This document shows positions 49,166 to 58,172 of a stretch of 64,000 nucleotides of DNA, one piece after another (within the stretch, counting starts at the first letter, position 1; each line of letters starts with the position of its first letter). Location: the NCBI GenBank assembly GCA_034419075.1, contig DAOULR010000026.1, forward strand, positions 43,417 through 107,416, written 5' to 3'. The stretch is from E44-bin88 sp034419075. GTDB taxonomy: Bacteria; Chloroflexota; Dehalococcoidia; Dehalococcoidales; BS750m-G39. The notes under the pieces were generated by a model. The model ran no database searches and was not told the origin of the DNA. It saw nothing but the letters and a program-made list of their open reading frames with translations. A program made the position numbers and the translations under genes.

Positions 49166-50317
49166 TCAGACCATAGCGTTTATGTCAAGCAGCTCCCGCC
49201 CTATCAGCAGCTTATGCATCTCGGTGGTGCCGCCGAGGATAGTGCTCAAGACGGCATCGCGGTAGTGGTGCTCCACGGGGAAGTCATCGGTACACCCATA
49301 GGCGCCGTGCAGCCGTATCGCCTCGCTTGATACCCGCACCGCCAGTTCGCTGGCCAGCCACTTGGCCGCCGATAGCTCTTTGCCGTGCGGCTTTCCCTGG
49401 CTCTTAAGCTCGGCAGCGTAATAGACCTGCCAGCGGACGGCGGAAATCTCGGCCTGCATGCGGGCTATTGTCTCCTGCACCAGCTGGAAGCTGGCGATAG
49501 GCTTGCCGAACTGCTGCCTCTCCTTGGCGTATTTGATAGAGGCGTCGAGGCAGCCCTGGGCCATGCCGATACCCCCCGCGGCGATAAAGAGGCGCGCCGT
49601 GTCAATACCGACCAGGCTGTTCTGCAGTCCTCGCCCCACCTCCCCGATTACATTCTCTTTGGGCACACGGCAATCGCTGAAACCGAGATTAGCGATATCG
49701 CCCGCCTTATCCCCGACCATCTCGACGTCGTGGCTGGAAAAACCCGCCGTGCCCTTGTCCACGGCGATAAGCGCTATCCCCCTGACGCCCTTGCTCCTGT
49801 CCGTTTGGACCAAGACGAGGACGACGTCGGCGATGCCACCATGGCTGATGAAATTTTTGCTCCCGTTGATGACCCATTCGTCACCATCGAGCACGGCCTT
49901 GGCCTCAATGGCAGTGGCGTCGCTGCCGACGTTGGGCTCGACGGCAGCTACAGCTATAATCATCTCGCCCCGGCATAGTGGCGGTAGATATTCCTGCTTC
50001 TGTTCTTCGCTAGCCACGTTCATAATAATAGTCCCGGCAAGTACAGAGTGTCCCACTGAGACCAGCGTCTGCGTCCAGCTCGCCTGGCTCAGTTGTTCCC
50101 AGATGATAGCTGAGGTAGTATAGTCAAGACCCAGTCCACCATACTCCTGAGGTATATGGGCTCCTATTAGCCCAAGGGAAGCCAACTTCTTAATAACATC
50201 ATAATTTACTTTATGTTGTCGCTCATAATCCTTGAGTGTGGGTAGCATTTCCCGCTCGGCAAACTTCCTTACCATGTTCCGGAACATTACCTGTTCCTCG
50301 GATAGCTCAAAGTTCAT
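49166..50317 (-). CDS. Acyl-CoA dehydrogenase family protein lacking the usual catalytic Glu
   Basis: A 383-aa flavoprotein of the acyl-CoA dehydrogenase fold. The N-terminal helical domain, FAD region (AVAAVEPNVGSDATAIEAKAV, WVINGSKNFISHGG) and C-terminal helical domain (KERQQFGKPIASFQLVQ) are complete. At the usual catalytic-base position the sequence is LGGTTEMHK where YEGTSEIQR is expected, so the Glu is Gly. The alternative helix G position (DLER in isovaleryl-type enzymes) reads DTAR. It may use another base or not oxidise. It is the last of a carboxyltransferase/ACAD operon. Confidence 0.9.
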   Translation of the reverse strand: MNFELSEEQVMFRNMVRKFAEREMLPTLKDYERQHKVNYDVIKKLASLGLIGAHIPQEYGGLGLDYTTSAIIWEQLSQASWTQTLVSVGHSVLAGTIIMNVASEEQKQEYLPPLCRGEMIIAVAAVEPNVGSDATAIEAKAVLDGDEWVINGSKNFISHGGIADVVLVLVQTDRSKGVRGIALIAVDKGTAGFSSHDVEMVGDKAGDIANLGFSDCRVPKENVIGEVGRGLQNSLVGIDTARLFIAAGGIGMAQGCLDASIKYAKERQQFGKPIASFQLVQETIARMQAEISAVRWQVYYAAELKSQGKPHGKELSAAKWLASELAVRVSSEAIRLHGAYGCTDDFPVEHHYRDAVLSTILGGTTEMHKLLIGRELLDINAMV

Positions 50318-50346
50318 TGATTCATACCTCCGTTCGCCTTCGACAC

Positions 50347-51903
50347 TTACATAGGCATGTTGCCATGCCGCTTGGGATAAGGCTCTAACTTCTTATCTTT
50401 TATAAGCTGTAGCGAGCGGGCCAGGCAACGCCTCGTCTCCCGTGGCTCGATGATATCCTGGACATAGGTTACCTGCGAGGCCAAAGCCAGGCTGTCGGCA
50501 TAGAGCTCATTATACTCTTTAACTTTCTGAGCGCGGAATGCCTCGGGCTTCTCCGCCTGTTTGATGTCCTCGGCATAGAATAGCTCCACCGCCTGTTCCG
50601 CTCCCATGGCGCCGACCTCAGCCGTAGGCCAGGCGAAGACAAGGTCGGTGCCGAAGCCAGGCAGTATCCCCATGCCCAGGGCGGCGCCGCCGTAGACCTT
50701 GCGCATGAGCACGGCCAGCTTGGGCACGGTGGCCTCGGAGAGCGCATAGAGAACCTTGGCGCCGTGGTGAATAATCCCTGCGTGCTCCTGCGCCTTACCG
50801 GGCAGGTAACCGGGCGTGTCCACCAGCAGCACGATGGGGATGTTGAAGGCGTCGCAGAACCTGATAAAGCGCGCCTGCTTACGGGAGCTGTCCGCCGTCA
50901 TGCAGCCGGCGCGCATCATGGGCTGGTTGGCGATAACGCCCACGGTAGTGCCCTCCATGCGGGCGAAGCCGACGATTATCTCGCTGGCGAACTCCTCCTT
51001 GATTTCGATAAAGTCACCGTTATCCATAATTTCCTTGATGACCTGGTGCATGTCATAGCCCTGGGTCGGCTCGGCGGGCACAACCTCAGCTAAAGCGTCG
51101 GTGAACCTCTCCGGGTCGTCATCGGTTTCAACGCGAGGCGGGCGTTCCCGCCAGTTCGAGGGCAGGAAGGAGAGCAGTCGCCTTATCCCCTCCATACACT
51201 CCTTTTCGTTCTTGACCCTGAAGTCAGCCACCCCAGTAAGCTGGCAGTGAACCTTGGCTCCCCCCAGCTCTTCGAGCGTAACGTCCTCGCCCATAACTGA
51301 CTTGATGACGCGGGGCCCGGTGATGCACATATGGGAAAGCCCCTCTACCATAAATATGAAGTCGGTCAGCGCGGGGGAATAGACCGAGCCGCCCGTACAA
51401 TTGCCCAGTATCGCCGAAATCTGGGGTATCGCCCCCGAGCAGCGGCTGTTAATAAAGAAGACGACACCAGCGTGTTTCTCGTCGCTCACGCGGTAGGGGT
51501 CGTCGTTACCCGCCTTTTCCGGCCTGACCACCTTAGCCCCCGGTGAATCGTTTAAGCCGATAAGGGGCACGCCCATGTCCAGCGCCATCTCGTGTATCTT
51601 ATAGAGCTTTCGTCCGTGGATATACCCCTGTGAGCCGCCGAAAACGGTAACGTCGTTGGAAAAAATGCAGACCCTCCGCCCGTCTATGGTGCCATGCCCG
51701 ACAACGATGCCATCTCCCGGTGCCCCCAGTCGGTATTTCACCAGCATGCCGAACTCGTTGAAGCTGCCCGGGTCGAGGAGCAGGTCGATGCGCTCCCGCG
51801 CCGTCAGCTTGCCCTTCTCATGCTCACGGGCGATTTTATCCTTGCCGCCCCCCAGGGCGGCCATCTCTTTAGCCTCGCGAAGCTTTTTGATTCGTTCTTC
51901 CAT
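50347..51903 (-). CDS. Acyl-CoA carboxylase carboxyltransferase subunit (PccB/MmdA-like)
   Basis: A 518-aa crotonase-fold carboxyltransferase. It opens with REAKEMAALGGGKDKIAREHEKGKLTARERI, the family hallmark. Acyl-CoA and biotin-site features are GRRVCIFSNDVTVFGGSQG, GVVFFINSRCSGAIPQISAI, and the second half FVDTPGYLPGKAQEHAGIIHHGAKVLYA. No biotin carboxylase or biotin carrier gene adjoins it, so it may be part of a decarboxylase (methylmalonyl-CoA type) or use subunits encoded elsewhere. Flanking acyl-CoA dehydrogenases suggest branched-chain or odd-chain acyl-CoA breakdown. Confidence 0.93.
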   Translation of the reverse strand: MEERIKKLREAKEMAALGGGKDKIAREHEKGKLTARERIDLLLDPGSFNEFGMLVKYRLGAPGDGIVVGHGTIDGRRVCIFSNDVTVFGGSQGYIHGRKLYKIHEMALDMGVPLIGLNDSPGAKVVRPEKAGNDDPYRVSDEKHAGVVFFINSRCSGAIPQISAILGNCTGGSVYSPALTDFIFMVEGLSHMCITGPRVIKSVMGEDVTLEELGGAKVHCQLTGVADFRVKNEKECMEGIRRLLSFLPSNWRERPPRVETDDDPERFTDALAEVVPAEPTQGYDMHQVIKEIMDNGDFIEIKEEFASEIIVGFARMEGTTVGVIANQPMMRAGCMTADSSRKQARFIRFCDAFNIPIVLLVDTPGYLPGKAQEHAGIIHHGAKVLYALSEATVPKLAVLMRKVYGGAALGMGILPGFGTDLVFAWPTAEVGAMGAEQAVELFYAEDIKQAEKPEAFRAQKVKEYNELYADSLALASQVTYVQDIIEPRETRRCLARSLQLIKDKKLEPYPKRHGNMPM

Positions 51904-51950
51904 TGGCTACCTCCCCCCAAATAAAAGCTATTTTTCAGACGAATGTCTGC

Positions 51951-52073
51951 CTAGAATATATCCTCGTCCTTGACCCAGGGCGGGAACCAGCGGTAGTGAT
52001 ACTCCACCAGAAAATCGTCGGTGCACTCGTGGAAATAAGTGGCTACTTTACTATAGTGGGGAATAATAGTCAC
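51951..52073 (-). CDS. 40-residue ORF coupled to an acyl-CoA dehydrogenase gene
   Basis: A small reading frame with a GTG start one nucleotide after the stop codon of the upstream acyl-CoA dehydrogenase gene. The preceding GAGAG could serve as a ribosome site. It encodes VTIIPHYSKVATYFHECTD followed by DFLVEYHYRWFPPWVKDED and IF. The high aromatic content and dense packing look like protein rather than chance, and may be a small subunit or the tail of a degraded gene. No family recognised. Confidence 0.4.
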   Translation of the reverse strand: MTIIPHYSKVATYFHECTDDFLVEYHYRWFPPWVKDEDIF

Positions 52074-52074
52074 T

Positions 52075-53256
52075 CTACTCTCTAGGTAATCTTAGGCCGC
52101 TTAGAGCTATTACATTTTTCAGAATCTCAGAAGTCCCAGCAGCTATAGTCACTCCTATAGAAGATAGGTACAAATGTTTGAACCACCCCTGCAAAGGTGC
52201 TCGGCTATCCTCTTTGTCAAGCGGGCCGTACAACCCCAATAATTCCATAGCTACCTTGGCAGCACGCTTGAGCAACTCGGTGCCGTATAATCGTGCTTGA
52301 GCCGCTTTATAAGCTTTAGCTATCCCTTTATCGTGTGACCAGGCTAATTGGTAACAGAGAAGCCGCCCGACTTCAGCATCCACCTTTAACCGGGCCAGCT
52401 CGTCTCGGGCACCCTGCCACCGTCTCCCCGGATTATCTTTTATATACTTGACCATCCGGTCAACCATAGTTCGTACTGCCGTTACCGGGCCAATTGCGAT
52501 ACGCTCATAACTTAACATCGTTTGCACCACTTTCCACCCCTCGTTTTCCCCACCGATAAGGTTCTCCTTAGGCACCCTGGCGTCCTCAAAGAATATCTCC
52601 CCAAAGTCCGGCTCGCCCTGTATTTCAGTTATAGGTCTGACGGTAACTCCTGGTGTAGACAAATCAACCAGGAAAAAGCTGATGCCGCGGTGTCTTTTCA
52701 GTTCCGGGTCGGTTCTAGCCAGCATACAACACCAGTTCGAATACTTGGCAAAGGTGCTCCAGGTCTTCTGTCCATTTATTATGTAATCATTGTTGTCCCT
52801 GACAGCCTTTGTCTGAAGGGAGGCAATATCAGAACCGGCGTTGGGCTCAGAGAATGCTTCACACAAAAGTTCCTCTCCCCTGGCAATCGGCCTAAGATGC
52901 TTTTCCTTTTGTTCCTCAGTGCCGTATTTAATCAGGGTAGGCGCCAGCATTTTGGAACCAACAGCGTTGTAGCCTGGCGAGCCACGGCTAGCTACTTCCT
53001 CTAAAAAGATGAGGTAATCCACGTAAGAGCAGGCCTGGCCCCCGTATTCCTTGGGCCAGAAGAGAGAAAGCCACCCTTTCCTTCCCAACTTAACTGCCAT
53101 CTCTCTAAAGACTTGCTCACCGTCTTTAGTAGGGGCTACGGTGTCGTCGATGGCGGTCCCTATGTAGTCCACCCAGTTCGGGGGTAGCTCCTTATTGAGA
53201 AAAGAACAAACTTCTTGCCGGAATCTTTCCTGCTCCTCAGTGAATAGAAAGTCCAA
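52075..53256 (-). CDS. Acyl-CoA dehydrogenase with helix-G glutamate
   Basis: A 393-aa acyl-CoA dehydrogenase-fold enzyme. FAD and substrate features include CEAFSEPNAGSDIASLQTKAV, YIINGQKTWSTFAKYSNW and the C-terminal AAGTSEILKNVIALSGLRLP. The catalytic Glu appears in LSYERIAIGP, the helix-G position used by isovaleryl- and long-chain-type enzymes. It is first in the operon with the 40-residue ORF, carboxyltransferase and second dehydrogenase. Substrate unknown. Confidence 0.92.
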   Translation of the reverse strand: MDFLFTEEQERFRQEVCSFLNKELPPNWVDYIGTAIDDTVAPTKDGEQVFREMAVKLGRKGWLSLFWPKEYGGQACSYVDYLIFLEEVASRGSPGYNAVGSKMLAPTLIKYGTEEQKEKHLRPIARGEELLCEAFSEPNAGSDIASLQTKAVRDNNDYIINGQKTWSTFAKYSNWCCMLARTDPELKRHRGISFFLVDLSTPGVTVRPITEIQGEPDFGEIFFEDARVPKENLIGGENEGWKVVQTMLSYERIAIGPVTAVRTMVDRMVKYIKDNPGRRWQGARDELARLKVDAEVGRLLCYQLAWSHDKGIAKAYKAAQARLYGTELLKRAAKVAMELLGLYGPLDKEDSRAPLQGWFKHLYLSSIGVTIAAGTSEILKNVIALSGLRLPRE

Positions 53257-53289
53257 TGTATTCTCTCCTTTCCCTAAACAAGTTCCAAG

Positions 53290-53388
53290 TTAACCCTTCT
53301 CGACAATGAAACCGGTGAGGTGGTGGTGTATGTCTTCGGGGTTGTCACTGGCGCGGGCGTAGCGCATATACCAGCCCCCCAGAGTTTG
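53290..53388 (-). pseudogene. C-terminal fragment of a lost protein-coding gene
   Basis: The minus strand reads QTLGGWYMRYARASDNP followed by EDIHHHLTGFIVEKG and a stop, directly after an in-frame stop codon. The composition looks coding, but upstream it is broken in this frame. It lies between the dehydrogenase gene and the regulator gene as debris. I cannot name the parent family. Confidence 0.45.
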
Positions 53389-53442
53389 CTATCAAGATGA
53401 TAGCGCAAGACGCCACGATTATCAATGCCTGTCCAGCCTTTG

Positions 53443-53574
53443 ACAATAGTCAGCGTGGTCAAGGCTATCGAGGAAGTACTGGGTAAGAAGGTGATAACCC
53501 CCCAGGAACCCCAGATAACGGCGGCGCCGGGGGCGGCTATCTTTGCTCAGGAGAGAAGCCAGGCGTCCGGCTAG
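53443..53574 (+). pseudogene. C-terminal remnant of a BcrA/HgdC-type CoA-dehydratase activase
   Basis: The plus strand reads TIVSVVKAIEEVLGKKVI then TPQEPQITAAPGAAIFAQE and ends at TAG 53572-53574. This is the closing part of the BadF/BadG/BcrA/BcrD ATPase family (activators of 2-hydroxyacyl-CoA dehydratases and benzoyl-CoA reductases). An in-frame stop (TGA) lies just upstream, and no start or ATP-binding part is present. It is a relic opposite in strand to its neighbours. Confidence 0.65.
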
Positions 53575-53576
53575 AG

Positions 53577-54218
53577 CTATTTCAGCCCGTGTTGCAGGGC
53601 GATGACGGCGGCCTGGGTGCGGTCAGAAACCCCCAGCTTGGAGAGTATGGCGCTGACATGGTTGCGCACCGTGCCCTCGGAGAGGAAGAGGCGTTCCGAG
53701 ATATCCTTATTATTCAAGCCCTTGGCCAGCAGCCGCAGCACCTCTATTTCCCGCTCCGTCAGCTTATCGGTAAGCATGGTGAGGGGCTGGGTGGATTGAT
53801 TGGAGACCTGCTTCAGCACCTTACCGGCCACGGACGGGTCGATATAGACCTTGCCGCTCGCCGTACCCCTGATTACCTTGACCACTTCGTCGCGGGTGGC
53901 TTCCTTCAGTAAGTAGCCCGAGGCTCCGGCGTTTATGGCGTCAAAAACCCACTCGTCATCGTCGTAGGTAGTGAGCACCAGAACCTTGACCTCGGGGTTT
54001 TTAGTCCTTATCTGACGAATAGCCTCCACGCCGTTCATCACCGGCATCTTGAGGTCCATCAAGACCAGATCGGGGCTTTCCTTAGCCACCATCTCCACCA
54101 CCTCGGCGCCGTCTTCAGCAGTTCCAACGACTTCGATATCCGACTCCAGCTTGAGCATCATCTCCAAACCGTCGCGGACTATTGCCTGGTCATCGCAGAT
54201 AACGATTCTCATAGTCAT
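53577..54218 (-). CDS. NarL/LuxR-family response regulator
   Basis: A 213-aa regulator with receiver (Asp9-Asp10, phosphoacceptor Asp55 in VLMDLKMPVMNG, Lys in SGYLLKEATRDE) and a C-terminal LuxR-type helix-turn-helix (LTEREIEVLRLLAKGLNNKDI, LSEGTVRNHVSAILSKLGV). It lies 4 nt after its kinase gene, so the two form a two-component pair. The divergent CotH-VTC-DUF4956 cluster is a candidate target. Confidence 0.94.
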   Translation of the reverse strand: MTMRIVICDDQAIVRDGLEMMLKLESDIEVVGTAEDGAEVVEMVAKESPDLVLMDLKMPVMNGVEAIRQIRTKNPEVKVLVLTTYDDDEWVFDAINAGASGYLLKEATRDEVVKVIRGTASGKVYIDPSVAGKVLKQVSNQSTQPLTMLTDKLTEREIEVLRLLAKGLNNKDISERLFLSEGTVRNHVSAILSKLGVSDRTQAAVIALQHGLK

Positions 54219-54222
54219 TCTA

Positions 54223-55473
54223 TTATACCGTCAAGCTGATTTTCGTGCCAGCGCCCGGCTGGCTGGTGATTTTAAGCTTGCCCCCGATGAGCTGGGCGTG
54301 TTCCCGCATTCCGGTAAGTCCAAAGTGAGCTTTTTTATTGACCTTTTCTATATCGAAGCCAGCGCCGTCGTCCTCCACGCTGAGCGTTAGCTTGCCTTTG
54401 GCAGATGCCAGCTTTACCGTCAGCTTTTTAGCGGCGGCATGGCCCATCACGTTGGCGATTGCTTCCTGGGCCACCCGATAGAGGCACTGCTCCACGTCGG
54501 GGGAAAGGGCCGGCAAATCTTCCGTTATCGCCAGCTCTAGATTCAGGTTGGTGCGTTCGGCGGCATCCTTAGCCAGAGCCGTTATGGCCAGCGTCAGCCC
54601 CAGGTCGTCCAGCGGGCTGGCGCGCAGTGCCTGCAACGCCCGGCGGGTCTCTTTCAGGCCGGAACGGGCGGCGGCTAAGGACTCATCCAGTATAGAGCGC
54701 GCCGCCTCCGGGTCAACCTCCCAGTATGCCTTCAGCGTCTCCATCTGGACGGATAGACCGCTCAAGGTATGAGCCAGGGTATCGTGCAACTCCCGCGCCA
54801 GCCGGTTGCGCTCGCGGGTGGTGGCCAGTTGCTCCAGCGTGCTGGCGTAGTGGGTAAGACGGATGTTGGCCTCCTCCAGCGATTGCTGTTGGCGTCTCAG
54901 GCGGCTCATGAGATAGCTGATGGAAAAGCCCACCGCCAGAAAGATGACGGTCTGAATCAGGGTGATTACCATCCACCCCCAGAAAGGAGGGGAGCCCGGT
55001 GGTGCCGAAGACCACACTATGCCCAGGTTCACCCCGGCAATCCCCAGAATAACGAAGAGTATGTAGGGCCATTTGTATTGCCAGGCCACCAGCAGCAGAC
55101 CGATGAAGAGGAAGGGGAAGACAGCCAGTATCGCGCTTTCGGGAGTGGTGAAGCGGGGACCCAAGGGAGAAAGGCGGCCCACTAGGTGATTTACGAGCAG
55201 CGGCATAACGGTGACGATAGCCACTATGAGCGGGATGAACACCTGCCTGAGGCGGGCCTGCAGCCACCGCCAGTAAGCTAAGCCCAGGCAAATCAGGGCG
55301 ATACAGCCCAGCGAGCCGTAGTAGATAAGATTGGAGTAGGGAGGCGACGGGAAGGATTGACTGACCAGAGCGAGCACGCTTAGATAGCCGAGCCAGAGAA
55401 TGGCGGCAAAGCGAATCAGGCGTATCGCGTCCGAATGAGGTGTTGTTCTTTCCACAGGGCTATTATAGTGCAT
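54223..55473 (-). CDS. NarX/DesK-like sensor histidine kinase with six membrane segments
   Basis: A 416-aa membrane kinase. About six hydrophobic segments cover residues 20-190, with no large extracellular domain, as in DesK-type kinases that sense the membrane. The HisKA_3 DHp helix has the phosphorylated His in RNRLARELHDTLAHTLSG. The ATPase domain shows VAQEAIANVMGHAAAKKL and VEDDGAGFDIEKV. It precedes its response regulator. The 103-nt gap to the divergent cotH-type gene contains TCACC-GCG-GGTGA (55514-55526), a possible operator. The sensed signal is unknown. Confidence 0.93.
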   Translation of the reverse strand: MHYNSPVERTTPHSDAIRLIRFAAILWLGYLSVLALVSQSFPSPPYSNLIYYGSLGCIALICLGLAYWRWLQARLRQVFIPLIVAIVTVMPLLVNHLVGRLSPLGPRFTTPESAILAVFPFLFIGLLLVAWQYKWPYILFVILGIAGVNLGIVWSSAPPGSPPFWGWMVITLIQTVIFLAVGFSISYLMSRLRRQQQSLEEANIRLTHYASTLEQLATTRERNRLARELHDTLAHTLSGLSVQMETLKAYWEVDPEAARSILDESLAAARSGLKETRRALQALRASPLDDLGLTLAITALAKDAAERTNLNLELAITEDLPALSPDVEQCLYRVAQEAIANVMGHAAAKKLTVKLASAKGKLTLSVEDDGAGFDIEKVNKKAHFGLTGMREHAQLIGGKLKITSQPGAGTKISLTV

Positions 55474-55666
55474 AAGCTGGCTTATTTCATGTAACCTGAG
55501 TCACATATTAATATCACCGCGGGTGACGGCTGTCATTTTAATAGATTAATGAAGTCATAGCCAAAAGCCCCGATTTATGACTATAGACGCTGTTCGGCGT
55601 TCTCCGTCTTGCGTTAAGCTGATGCTAAACCGCCGTCTGTATCTGAGAGACGAAAGCAAGCTAAAA

Positions 55667-57343
55667 ATGAAGCTAAAGAAATCGTTATTTATAGTCGCGC
55701 TCCTGGCCATACTGCTGGTGGCCATGGCTGGCTGCGGGCAGACAGCAGCACAATCGGGGGAGGAAGACTCGGCGCCCTTTTATGCTGACCGCGTCGTCAC
55801 CGTGCGCCTGGTAATGGATAAAGACGACTGGGAATACATGCAGCAAAATGCTATCCAAGAGCAGTATGCCAAGGCCAACCTCTGGTATGACGGCGAGCTG
55901 ATACCCGACGTCGCCGTCAGACCCAAGGGCAACTCCTCGTTGATGACGGCAGCCAGCAGCGGCACCGCCCGTTTCAGCCTCAAGGTCGACCTTAATTTCT
56001 TCAACTCGGCGCGCAACCTGGACGGAGTCAAAAAGCTGAACTTCAACAACGGCTTCAGCGACCCGACCTTCATCCGCGAGGTCCTTGCCTATGAGATTTT
56101 CGAGCAGATGGGACTCCCCACTCCCCGCACCTCCTTCGTTGACCTCTGGGTGAATGATACTCACCTCGGCCTGTACACCATGGTGGAGCAGATAGACAAG
56201 ACCTTTTTGAGCAATCATTTTGAAGATAGCAGCGGCAACCTCTACAAGCCGGAGATGCCGGCGGCTTACCTTAACTGGACAGAGGCTGACCTCACTACAG
56301 AGGCGGACGAGTGGAGCGCCGATGACGTTAACCTGGGGGGCGGCAAACTGAGAGAGATATTGGAAGCCCTGGGATTGGAAGGAACCGACGAAGAAGCAGA
56401 TGAAGAAGAGCTTGCCGCCCCCCAGGGCCCCCTGGGCCCCGCGGGGAATATGCCCTTAGGTGGTAACCCACCTGAAGGCAACCCTCCCCAAGGAGTACCC
56501 CCCGAGGACTTTGAACCTGATGATATGCCACCGGGAGATAGGCCAGCCGGGGGGATGCCGGGAGGAGGTATGCCAGGGGGTAGTGTTGGGCGGGGCGATT
56601 ACCTGCAGCAGATGGCACTGAAGACCAACGAGAATAGCCCCGACCACTCGGCGCTACTGAGGCTGCTCGATGTCCTTAACAACGAACCCGACGAAACCTT
56701 CGCCGAAGAGATAGAAAAGGTGCTGGATGTGGACCAGGTATTGCGTTTCCTGGCGGTGTCGGCTGCCATCGTGCACCTGGATAACTACATCGGCATGGGC
56801 CATAACTATTATCTCTACGAGGAGGATGGCGTATTCACCATCATCCCCTGGGACCTGAATATGGCCTTCGGCACCTTTAGTTCCGGGCTCGACCGCGATG
56901 GTATTATCAACTTTTATATAGACGAGCCCAGCGCTGGCTCTGTGGAGAGTCGCCCTCTCCTCCGGCTGCTCTCCATAGAGCCTTACCTCGAAACCTACCA
57001 CGCCTACCTGGAAGAACTTATTACCGGCCCTCTCTCGCCAGAGGTAATAAACGCCCGCATCGACGAGCTTGCCGAAATGATACGCCCCTACGTGGAGGCT
57101 GATGAGCTCAAGTTCTATACCACCGAAGAGTTCGAGAGGGCTTTGAGCCAGGACTTAGCCAGAGACGGGCGGGGCGGTACGGGCATGGCCGCGCTGGGGC
57201 TTAAAACCTTTGTCGCCGAGCGAGTGGAATCGATAAGGCAGCAGCTCAATGGCGAACTGCCCGCCTCTTCAGGCGACGGCAGCGGTAACGGCGGCCAGGA
57301 CATGATGGGCGGCGGTGGGTGGGGAGGTAATTTCCGCCCCTGA
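55667..57343 (+). CDS. CotH kinase family lipoprotein
   Basis: A 558-aa surface protein. The start at MKLKKSLFIVALLAILLVA is chosen because it opens a lipoprotein signal peptide with lipobox MAGC; the frame extends 30 codons further upstream but that part looks non-coding. CotH features are AVRPKGNSSLMTAAS, LNFNNGFSDPTFIREVLAYEI, LWVNDTHLGLYTMVEQIDKTF and the active-site stretch HLDNYIGMGHNYYLYEEDG with IPWDLNMAFGT. A Pro/Gly-rich insert of about 80 residues (GGMPGGGMPGG) interrupts the domain. CotH proteins phosphorylate protein Ser in spore coats; secreted non-spore members are uncharacterised. VTC and DUF4956 genes follow. Confidence 0.9.
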   Translation: MKLKKSLFIVALLAILLVAMAGCGQTAAQSGEEDSAPFYADRVVTVRLVMDKDDWEYMQQNAIQEQYAKANLWYDGELIPDVAVRPKGNSSLMTAASSGTARFSLKVDLNFFNSARNLDGVKKLNFNNGFSDPTFIREVLAYEIFEQMGLPTPRTSFVDLWVNDTHLGLYTMVEQIDKTFLSNHFEDSSGNLYKPEMPAAYLNWTEADLTTEADEWSADDVNLGGGKLREILEALGLEGTDEEADEEELAAPQGPLGPAGNMPLGGNPPEGNPPQGVPPEDFEPDDMPPGDRPAGGMPGGGMPGGSVGRGDYLQQMALKTNENSPDHSALLRLLDVLNNEPDETFAEEIEKVLDVDQVLRFLAVSAAIVHLDNYIGMGHNYYLYEEDGVFTIIPWDLNMAFGTFSSGLDRDGIINFYIDEPSAGSVESRPLLRLLSIEPYLETYHAYLEELITGPLSPEVINARIDELAEMIRPYVEADELKFYTTEEFERALSQDLARDGRGGTGMAALGLKTFVAERVESIRQQLNGELPASSGDGSGNGGQDMMGGGGWGGNFRP

Positions 57344-57370
57344 GCCAAGGCACAATGAAGGGAAATAACC

Positions 57371-58147
57371 ATGAATTCAACCGATATAAAGCTGCACAAG
57401 GTAGAACGGAATAAATCTCAGTTAACTTGGCGTATCGAACGCAAATTCTCTATCCTGCCGCGTAATATCGGTCTGGCCTATCGACTGCTGCGCCAGTTCT
57501 GCCATGTGGCCAGGGAATACCCGGAGGAGCAAATTAACAGCCTCTATTTCGACACCCCCGACCTTGAGCAGCACAACCGCTCGCTTTCGGGCGAATTCCG
57601 CAAGGACAAGGTGCGGATACGCTGGTACGGTAAGGACGAAGACCTCAGGGAAGAGACCCCGGTATTTATAGAACTCAAGTCGAGGGAGGGCTTTGCCAGC
57701 AGCAAACAACGGCGGCGTTTAGTCGTGCCGATGGAAAACCTAAGGATTTCGACTCTTTCCAACGGAATAGTGCCCAAGTCGACGTTGGTAGACACCATAT
57801 CGGCCTTCGGCCATTTTCCCACCCAGCCCCTCCGCCCCATTATAAAGATATCCTACTGGCGCTACCGCTTCACCGAGATGCTGACAGGGGCAAGTGTGGC
57901 GCTCGACTGCCGCATCCGTTCCACCATGATAGTCCGCGAGCTCGGCTACGGGGAACGGGAGCTGGGGCTGCCGGGCGGGGTTATTGAGGTCAAATGGCCC
58001 AAATTCGAACTGCCGGTAACGCTCCGCCATATGAAGATAATGGATTTAGACTGGAGCCGATTCTCCAAGTATTCCTACTGTATCGACTCGCACAGCGAGA
58101 AGCTGGGCACGGTGGGGCGTCTGTCGCCATCGGGGCGGATACTTTAA
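57371..58147 (+). CDS. VTC-domain protein (polyphosphate polymerase-like)
   Basis: A 258-aa protein with the VTC domain, related to the catalytic tunnel of yeast Vtc4. Typical features are RIERKFSILPRN near 18, EEQINSLYFDTPDLEQHNRSL near 55, KDKVRIRWYGKDEDL near 78, VFIELKSREGFASSKQRRR near 97 and DCRIRSTMIV near 182, with conserved basic and acidic tunnel residues. Whether it makes polyphosphate or another polymer is not established for bacterial CotH-linked copies. It lies 27 nt after the CotH gene and 25 nt before the DUF4956 gene. Confidence 0.88.
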   Translation: MNSTDIKLHKVERNKSQLTWRIERKFSILPRNIGLAYRLLRQFCHVAREYPEEQINSLYFDTPDLEQHNRSLSGEFRKDKVRIRWYGKDEDLREETPVFIELKSREGFASSKQRRRLVVPMENLRISTLSNGIVPKSTLVDTISAFGHFPTQPLRPIIKISYWRYRFTEMLTGASVALDCRIRSTMIVRELGYGERELGLPGGVIEVKWPKFELPVTLRHMKIMDLDWSRFSKYSYCIDSHSEKLGTVGRLSPSGRIL

Positions 58148-58172
58148 CTACACATAGAAAGGAGAAACTGAA

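Noticed and set aside
53274..53462. 62-codon minus-strand ORF starting MTTLTIVKGWTG
   Set aside because: Its frame crosses the two remnants without a ribosome site; a different frame in the same stretch carries the coding-like tail.
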